From Aradus depressus (lineage: Eukaryota > Arthropoda > Insecta > Hemiptera > Aradidae), in NCBI GenBank assembly GCA_963662175.1, contig OY759215.1, positions 10,157,079-10,221,078 of the forward strand: a stretch of 64,000 bases of DNA. Direction: 5' to 3'. Positions 57,300-64,000 of the stretch are shown here, in pieces (position 1 is the first letter of the stretch; every line of letters starts with the position of its first letter). Under the pieces are notes generated by a model, which saw only the letters and a list, made by a program, of their open reading frames with translations, made no database searches and was not told the origin of the DNA. A program made the translations under genes and the position numbers.

Positions 57300-58380
57300 G
57301 CCACCCAGTATGTTATTTTTTTTTTGGAAATTAAATTAACATTTGATAAATAAGGGATGAACATGTTCCAGGAGCTTTGCAAGTGACGTTTTAACTGTAA
57401 ATATATGGTCTCTCATTCTCCTCCCAATCGGCGAAGAGAGAATATGACAAGAAAAATCAAAGTTCTCCCCCCCCCTCCACTATTTTACATTAAACATTTT
57501 TTACGCAATTCAATTATAAGACGAGGGTTCTAGCTATGTCCCGCATAAATATGATTACATTATTCAAAAATATTTGAGGTAAGGTAGTAAAATGCTTAAG
57601 ACATGTCACTTTCTCAGCCCGCTTTTCGGTAATAATAATAATAATAAATTTATTTCCGTTAAACCAATACATGGTAATAGGATACGTCAAAAGAGTTTAT
57701 ACATTAAGATATAGATTATAACTACTTGAGTCATCTATGATTAGTAGTAATAACAAAACTATTATAAAAAGTAAAATGAACTTGATAAAAACTGAACAAA
57801 TAAATACTTAAAAATATATGAGTGTATAAACAAATTAATACAAGATACGTTTATAATAAGTAGACACATTTTTCAATTTAATAAAAATTAAGATAACTAT
57901 AAACACTTTGGAAGTATTCCCAAAGATGTTTCGGGACGTTCTTACATCCCATCATAATGTTTTTTAAAAATATAAGATGAGCAAAAGCTATTTAGAAGCC
58001 TTATTTTCAAAAGAAAAGGAAAAGGGAGTAACTCCTAATTTAAGGTAAAGTGAACCAAATGTTATTCTATGGAGAAAAAAAAAGATTTATTGGATTTACT
58101 ACAGTTTAATGTGTCAGTATTGCATAAATTTTATGAAGTGTTGAAAAATTCCAGTTCAATTCTTAGTACTTTTCAACATGTAACCAACAATACTGACAGT
58201 GATGATGATGATTATAAATGATAATAAAAAGAAATTATTTCCATCACATTTTTTTTTTTTTTTCATCGTTTCAACACAAAGTAATAAGAAATGTCCATAT
58301 ATATTAAATGTGTATTTTAGTTTTCTCTATAACTTTTACTTTAAACATTTTTTTATTAGACATAAGCATAACATAAGCGG
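57300..58380. other. Gene-free stretch
   Basis: AT-rich with an AAT microsatellite at about 57632. Small hairpin TGTCAGTATTG...CAATACTGACA (58111-58200). No gene seen. Confidence 0.4.
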
Positions 58381-58383
58381 TAT

Positions 58384-58590
58384 TTTATAAAATGTACTTA
58401 GGCCTTGGAGTAAAGTGGTCTCAAGTTCATGGCTACAATAGTTTTTGAGATAGAGCGGTCACAACTACCAATCATACATACATACACCAGCATCATCAAA
58501 ACGTAATCAGGGAATCTTAAAACGTGAAAATCCATTGAAACCTCAGATTTACGCACGAATACAATACTTCATCCATACTATAGGTGAGCT
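58384..58590. repeat. Dispersed repeat, copy 1
   Basis: Shares with 58940-59220 the segments AATAGTTTTTGAGATAGAGC, AAAACGTAATCAGG and CGCACGAATACAATACTTC. Confidence 0.65.
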
Positions 58591-58939
58591 GTAAACTAAA
58601 CTTCTATAAGGAACATCTTTTATAGTTTACATTCTTCGGGGTGCTATAACTTTTGTCGTATGGATCCCATCTCAAATCTGAAGACTTATTAGCGATTGGA
58701 GATTTTATAATGAACATTTTTGGTAAGAATCAATTTTTCGATAGGACTGACTGTTTTCGAGTAAACCAAGGGAAAAACGTCTAAAAATATGTTCCAAAAC
58801 TACTTACTTTCAAGACGGTCTTCGGCATGTATCTAAAAAATCGGACCTGCGAAAAATCGTATTTCATAAAAAATAATATTTTATTCGATATATATTACCT
58901 ATATATTTCAATGTTCCCTACAAGTATTGCTTGAAAAGA

Positions 58940-59220
58940 TCTGTATCTTTTAAAATGTGGTCTCAATTTTCGGCTGATTTCGGCCAAAATCTACAATATT
59001 TAAGTTAGCACATGTGACCCCTCCATTCCAAATTTTAAGTTCATAAGCTAAAATAGTTTTTGCGGTAGAGAGCACAAGTTTCCAATCACATTCACACATA
59101 CGCACAGACATCAACGCGAAAATGGTTAAAACGTATTCAAGATACATTGAAAGGTGAAAAACCGTTGTAAACTCGATCTCGGATTTTCGCACGATTACAA
59201 TACTTCTTTATACTACAAAA
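58940..59220. repeat. Dispersed repeat, copy 2
   Basis: Parallel copy: AATAGTTTTTGCGGTAGAGA, CACACATACGCACAGACATC and TTTTCGCACGATTACAATAC. Class unknown. Confidence 0.65.
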
Positions 59221-59307
59221 AAGTAAAAATATTTCCATCACACTTCATTTTTATTGTTATACATCTGTTTCTGTCATCTGTGTCTAACTTTTTTTGACTT
59301 CGTTTTT

Positions 59308-59580
59308 TGAGGGCGCCGGTAACTCAATGATAGCGCACTTACTGAGCTCAAGATCGTCGGTTCGAAACCCGACCAAAGCTCCCGAATCTGGGAGGTGCAA
59401 AAACCTTGTGCATGCCTTCCTTCGGATCGGAAGTGAAGCGATGGTCCTAAGCCTGTATGATGTCAGGTAAACAAGAGTCTCGCAGAATCGGGCTCATGTC
59501 CACCAAAGTGACGAAAGAGCGCTCTGATAGTAGGCGATATGACCGTTGTTGTTAAAGCCCGGGCATGAGTCAGAAGAAAT
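59308..59580 (+). repeat. tRNA-derived SINE, near full length
   Basis: Head GAGGGCGCCGGTAACTCAAT, B-box TCGGTTCGAAACCCGACC, shortened body and tail AGCCCGGGCATGAGTCAGAA. Confidence 0.9.
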
Positions 59581-59970
59581 AACAAAATACTTTCGTTCAT
59601 CTATGTTTTAACTTTACAAATGAGGTAGTGATGGGTTGCCTGCCATTGTGTTCTCTTGGAATGTGTCATAGTATTTGAAAAATTTTGCAGCTGCAAAGTT
59701 ATAATTAGTGATACATGCCAAGTATTTTTTATAACAAAAAAATCACCAAACACTTTATTTCTATTTGTTATGCCTCGAAAAAGGACAGCACATTTCTTGT
59801 GAAAGGCGAGAGTGCTGCCCCGATTTAAACTGAATATTAATATGGTTCAATTCAAACAATAGTTTTATTGAACGGGGAAAGTATGTCTCTTAAATGAAGA
59901 AGAAATAGGAAGAAACAAAACTAATAGATAATTTCTACGTTGAGGAACGCGGACATATTGTGGAATTTGT

Positions 59971-60199
59971 AATAAATAAATAAAACAAACTTATTTTTTG
60001 AAATATTGTCTACTCCACTAAAGATATTTATAAAAATAAAACTACCGGTTTCGGCCTCACACCGTCGTCAGGTCTAGTTATGAACTGTTAGTTAGACCTG
60101 ACGATGGTGTGAGGCCGAAACCGGTAGTTTTATTTTTATAAATATCTTTAATGGAATAGACAATATTTCAAAAAATAAGTTTGTTTTATTTATTTATTA
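59971..60199. repeat. Near-perfect fold-back with CTGACGA motif
   Basis: Arms of about 107 bp with about three mismatches and a loop of about 16 bp. Reading outward, each arm has GACCTGACGA(T/C)GGTGTGAGG-CCGAAACCGGTAG followed by TTTTATTTTTATAAATATCT. No ORF. Clearly young. Confidence 0.92.
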
Positions 60200-60242
60200 G
60201 ATAATTGACAATGTTCGCGAAAGTGTAAACAAATAATCGCCA

Positions 60243-60475
60243 GAGGGCGCCGGTAGCGTGCTCTATTGAGCTCAAGATCGTGAATAATTCATTATAGTGA
60301 ATTATTCGAAACCTGGCCGAGAACCTTAGGTTTTTGTGTCTAAGAGGTAAAAGAAACTTGAGCACACCGTATTTCGGATAGTTCCGACCCTGTGCGATGT
60401 CAGGTACTTGTTAAACATCCCCCCCCCCCCCCCCCCCCCCCCAGGTCACTAAACTTGGTAGGCAAAATTTAGGAC
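60243..60475 (+). repeat. tRNA-derived SINE interrupted by a C tract
   Basis: Head GAGGGCGCCGGTAGCGTGCT; an insertion (TGAATAATTCATTATAG) splits the B-box; body to AGGTACTTGTTAAACATCC, then a roughly 22-bp C run and AGGCAAAATTTAGGACTCCC. Confidence 0.8.
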
Positions 60476-60476
60476 T

Positions 60477-60560
60477 CCCAGAGTTGAGCTAACAGGGTAG
60501 GGGATAAGAGCATTGGATGCTTAGGTCCCTAGGTGTACACACCAGCCCTGTAGAAATTGA
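60477..60560. repeat. Dispersed repeat shared with 44455-44530
   Basis: GAGTTGAGCTAACAGGGTAG, GGATAAGAGCATTGGATGCT and TAGGTCCCTAGGTGTACACA. Confidence 0.6.
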
Positions 60561-61419
60561 TAGTGATGTGGATAGCCTGAGCTGTCTTCTCTTGTGATAA
60601 CATATGGAGGGGAGGGAATGGGGAGTTACACATCAGCTGACTCCACTTCCCCACCAATTTTCTCTTCTTAGTTTTACCCATTGCGTGAAAATATCTTAAT
60701 AATTAAATTGAAAATAAATTTAATATTACCAGAAAATGTATGGGAGCCAAACAGTAGATAGTGAGAGAGAGAACGGTGCACATGTCCATTGTTTTAATGA
60801 AGGGTTGAGGAGAACGCGGCAATGAAGCTAAGCTGATCAGGTGAGCGAAAGCGCCCTTGGTACCTCACTCTCCACCTATTGCTTTTTTCACTATCCAGAA
60901 AGTTATTTTACATTTCTAATTTCTAAAAGTATATTGAAAACAAAACATTCTTAAAATGAAAATGTCTTATATATTGATTCAGTAACTATTTTGCTTAAGA
61001 TCGATAGTTTCCATACTGGCCCCTCAGAAATTTCCGAATATAATCTACCTATATATAATCTGAATAATAAATAATTAAGGGACGCAGATGAGAGCGCGGA
61101 CATGAGAAAGTCTGGACGTTACCGGGTTGTTTTCTTCTGACATTCGCACAATGTTGCACACAGTCTGCGGATCATTTTTGTTTTATTTCTTAATTACGCC
61201 TCCCAATGGTGAAGTGCACTGCTCCGCCTACATTTTTGTGTGATCTCTTTGAAGTTATTTACCATTCATTTTATGTTAACTAACAGGTCAGCCAGCGTTA
61301 CCCGGGCGTATCTATACGTTATATTACTTTACCTGAAATACATAATTACATGCGATGCTCGGACAAAAAATGAAAAGGTTCTTCTCTCAGTCTTCCTCCC
61401 CGATTGTTGTCAGGAAATT
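60561..61419. other. Gene-free stretch
   Basis: Mixed composition, no recognisable family. The ORF starting at 61240 runs into the minisatellite and looks spurious. Confidence 0.4.
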
Positions 61420-61660
61420 AGCAGTGTCCGAGAGCACTCAGTTGGACTGGTGACACGAAATATCCACCAGCCGAGTGGTGTGAGCTCATCAACAAGTTCA
61501 CTTGACTGGATTGTTGACCCGAAATGTGCAGCGTCCGAGCAGTGCACTTGGCCGGGATAGGTGACACTAAATGAGCAGCGACCGAATGCACTTGGGTGAA
61601 TGGTTTGTTGACACGAAATGTGCAGCGACCGAGTGATGCTTGGACATCTTCCTAATGCAC
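61420..61660. repeat. Diverged minisatellite, about four units
   Basis: The motif GTGACACGAAAT, followed by GTGCAGCGACCGAGTG in the better units, recurs at about 61449, 61506, 61560 and 61608, with spacing near 50-60 bp. Confidence 0.7.
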
Positions 61661-62816
61661 CCGGTCAGACCATGCCAAGTTTTATCAGAAATTGCGATTA
61701 TAGAAATGAAAAAATAAAAGGTTTACAGTGAATTATACAACCAATTAAAATCATGTAAACACACTTTTAATAATTTCATTTATTTACACGACAATACATA
61801 AATGTACATATTAGTGTTATAAAATAAAAAGCTATTAGAAAATATACATCATTTGATAAATTTCTACTTTGATAACTCGAATAATCATTTCAAATATATA
61901 TAATTTTAAAAATCGATAATACTAAATTTAATTTTTTTATGCGAATTAAATCATATAATTATAAGTTTATTTTTATAATTGAAAAAAAAATTATTTATAT
62001 AAATATATATAAACAGAATCAAAACCTGCTTTTCCGAAAAGGAAACTTTTGTTTTCCTCTCGAAAATGGTAAGAGTTCGTGTATCTCTTAACTTGTCTAA
62101 GCTACAATTCTTATTTGTGAATTGTATCTTTTACAAAAAATAATAATAATAAATTAAAATAATAATAAAAGAAAAATATATTCATAATGGAAAAAAAGCT
62201 TTGATTTTTTCATCATATATATACGTATATATACATTTTTTTTTTTAATTTATACTATCAACAGCATTCATGTTTATAAATACGAATTTTTTAACACATA
62301 GTAATAAAAAATACAAGACACGTTTTACGTTATTCAAAACTTACAGAAATGTCGATTTCCCATTGAACGAACCCACCATATTAAATCTTAAATTTAGAAT
62401 TATTGTAAAATGATATCAATATCATTTCTACTTAAATTAATTATCTTCTTTTCTATGTCAAAAAAATACATTTTAATTTAAAGAAAAAATTTCAATTTAT
62501 AAAAAAAAAAGGTAAAATAATAAATAAATTTAGGAACGTATAACGATTAGAAATAGTGTATTTTTGTATACTGATTATCCAAAATTACATGATGCTCTTA
62601 ACAGTAATTTAAATAGAAATTTGAGATCCGAAATATGTGCTTAATTAGTAGTCAGTTCTAAACAGTAGCACGCAGTTCTACAAATATATCGAGGTTATTT
62701 AGAATAACTTTACAGTATTACGAGAAATATACATAGAACTTCGTAATACAAATTTGATATAAACTAAATCTATTATTCATAACAAATTATATATAATATA
62801 TACTATTTTATTTATA
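61661..62816. other. AT-rich downstream region
   Basis: Very AT-rich, with A/T runs and TATA tracts. Possibly the far 3' UTR of KDM2; no exon seen. Confidence 0.4.
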
Positions 62817-63207
62817 CAGGATATCCCAACTAAAGTGGCCACCATAGGCACCTTGGAAACTATCAGAGCTACAAGAGACTTCCAATGGGGTGGGGGTGGG
62901 GGATCTAACGTTATTATACCTCAACAAATAAACGTAGTGTAGAGAATCGGTCAACAATTAAATGCGATAATTAAATGACATTTCATATATGAAATAAATT
63001 TCATGTACACAACTCAGAATACAACTTTTTTCTGAGGTAAATGTATACACGAAAAATGTATATTTTCCCGTTAAACATTATCTGATGAATACTCAATATG
63101 CTATAGCGAAGGATACATAGTGAATTCATAAAAATATATGATATGAAAATGGGAGTTCTTTAAAGTTCTTGTAATTTTAGTGTGGCCACTCTAATTGGAG
63201 CATCCTG
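62817..63207. mobile_element. Mariner-type MITE, 391 bp
   Basis: Terminal inverted repeats CAGGATATCCCAACTAAAGT-GGCCAC and, inverted, CAGGATGCTCCAATTAGAGT-GGCCAC (about 26 bp), flanked on both sides by TA. No transposase. It ends about 110 bp past the KDM2 stop, so it probably lies in the KDM2 3' UTR. Confidence 0.8.
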
Positions 63208-63315
63208 TATACTGAATCTAATAAGAAAATATATTGATTAAAAAAAAAACGAAAACGCAAAATATATATTAAAAAAAATAATAATACTTGATAAAAACTG
63301 GTCGGGGTGAGGTGC

Positions 63316-63999
63316 CTATGAGTTGGATGGGGGAGAGCGGGGACTGGGTGGGGGGGAGGGGTCCCCGTCAGACTCTATGGGAGGACTGGGAGGTTCCCGC
63401 TTGAGGAGCCCCGGCAGTCCGTTGGTATCCACCCTCCCGTCCGACCACCGCTCCTCCTCGTCCCTCTCCGGAGGGGGTCCCTTCAACCGCTTGTCCTGGG
63501 ATCCGGAGCTGTCCGAGTCACAGCTCTCAGACTCCTCCCGCTCCCTCTTCACAGGGGTGCCCTCACTGTTGGCCGATTTGCGCCGCTGGTCCCACTTCTG
63601 CCTCGCCCTGAAGTGCCGCGGCCGGTATTCAGTGTTCTTGCCGTCTCGGACACACTTGGGACACTCCCAGCTGTTGGGCAGGTCCTCGTTGATGACTCCC
63701 TTGTGGTCCGGACACTGCTTGTCTACACAGTCCGGGTGGATGATTTCGTAGCAGACACTGCACTCCATCAGGGAGCTTGGCGCATCCTTGGCCATTTTAT
63801 GGACGGGTAGAACCAGTTGCTGCCCCCAGCCGTCCAGGCCACACACTGCGCAGGCCGCAGTCACCGGCAACATGGGCTGCAGACACTGCCGCATAATGCA
63901 CGTCTGCTTGGCTCGCCCCGGGCCTCCGAACTTCACCATGTCCTGACAGAAGGCACACTCCCCACAGTCGCTCTGGTGGCACGCCGCGCAGTTTTTACA
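63316..63999 (-). CDS. Kdm2: KDM2 lysine demethylase, CXXC-PHD region, 5' part off the window
   Basis: The C-terminal 227 codons of a KDM2-type JmjC histone demethylase, which acts on H3K36 at unmethylated CpG DNA. The frame enters from the right edge inside the CXXC zinc finger: CKNCAACHQSDCGECAFC, then the DNA-binding MVKFGGPGRAKQTC and RQC. A PHD finger follows, running from CAVCGLDGWGQQLVLPV through MECSVCYEIIHPDC to WECPKC. Then come a basic/serine stretch (KREREESESCDSDSSGS) and a proline-rich tail ending SPRSPPSNS and TAG at 63316-63318. KFGGPGR plus the CXXC-PHD order separates it from CFP1. KDM2 proteins usually continue with an F-box and leucine-rich repeats; none is seen downstream here, so either this is a short isoform or a donor inside this exon leads to distant exons. 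Confidence 0.93.
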   Translation of the reverse strand, partial: CKNCAACHQSDCGECAFCQDMVKFGGPGRAKQTCIMRQCLQPMLPVTAACAVCGLDGWGQQLVLPVHKMAKDAPSSLMECSVCYEIIHPDCVDKQCPDHKGVINEDLPNSWECPKCVRDGKNTEYRPRHFRARQKWDQRRKSANSEGTPVKREREESESCDSDSSGSQDKRLKGPPPERDEEERWSDGRVDTNGLPGLLKREPPSPPIESDGDPSPPPSPRSPPSNS

Positions 64000-64000
64000 A

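Noticed and set aside
61240..61560. 106-codon plus ORF
   Set aside because: Runs into a diverged minisatellite and has no motif or splice context.
63323..63751. 142-codon plus-strand ORF
   Set aside because: Antisense shadow of the GC-rich KDM2 exon.
1..64000. A new multi-gene defence or biosynthetic system
   Set aside because: The genes are an unrelated transporter, receptor, kinase and chromatin factor on different strands; nothing links them functionally.

Overview
The window looks like an insect nuclear genome: AT-rich, with spliceosomal GT-AG introns of several kilobases, an ecdysteroid-kinase-like (CHK) gene, a gustatory-receptor-type gene, and a dense load of tRNA-derived SINEs, mariner/Tc1/hAT relics and Jockey/R1-type retrotransposon relics. 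A sap-feeding hemipteran is possible, but I cannot fix the order from sequence alone. There is no bacterial, viral or organellar gene content.

Layout. 1-9.9 kb: gene-free repeats, including a 50-bp minisatellite with nine copies (1441-1890) and a GC-richer satellite (about 3.48-4.14 kb). 9.9-39.7 kb, plus strand: one ABCG half-transporter spread over 13 recognisable coding exons (first coding exon not found). All splice phases agree and the ORF is intact through Walker A, Q-loop, signature, Walker B, H-loop and six membrane helices. Its introns hold SINEs, an internally deleted mariner, a Tc1-like relic, a hAT-like element and RT relics. 39.7-46.3 kb: very AT-rich 3' flank with fold-back repeats and a short unidentified coding relic.

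46.4-50.7 kb, minus strand: a gustatory-receptor-like gene that I assembled from five exons whose phases all match; it carries one in-frame TGA in the second exon, and its last exon was not found. 51.2-51.5 kb, minus: a GC-richer probable coding exon of an unidentified gene. 55.0-56.2 kb, minus: a complete intronless 410-codon CHK/EcKinase-like gene. 63.3-64.0 kb, minus: the CXXC-PHD part of a KDM2 histone demethylase running off the right edge.

The genes are not a pathway or operon; they are ordinary neighbours. I did not find a convincing new multi-gene system. The signals most worth a second look are: (1) a set of fold-back repeats and solo copies sharing a CTGANGA-hairpin-CGAAA signature that resembles a degenerate hammerhead ribozyme core such as occurs in Penelope-like elements; (2) the receptor gene with a single in-frame stop; (3) a near-perfect 510-bp palindrome at 45.3-45.8 kb; and (4) an unclassified repeat family ending in a small palindrome.
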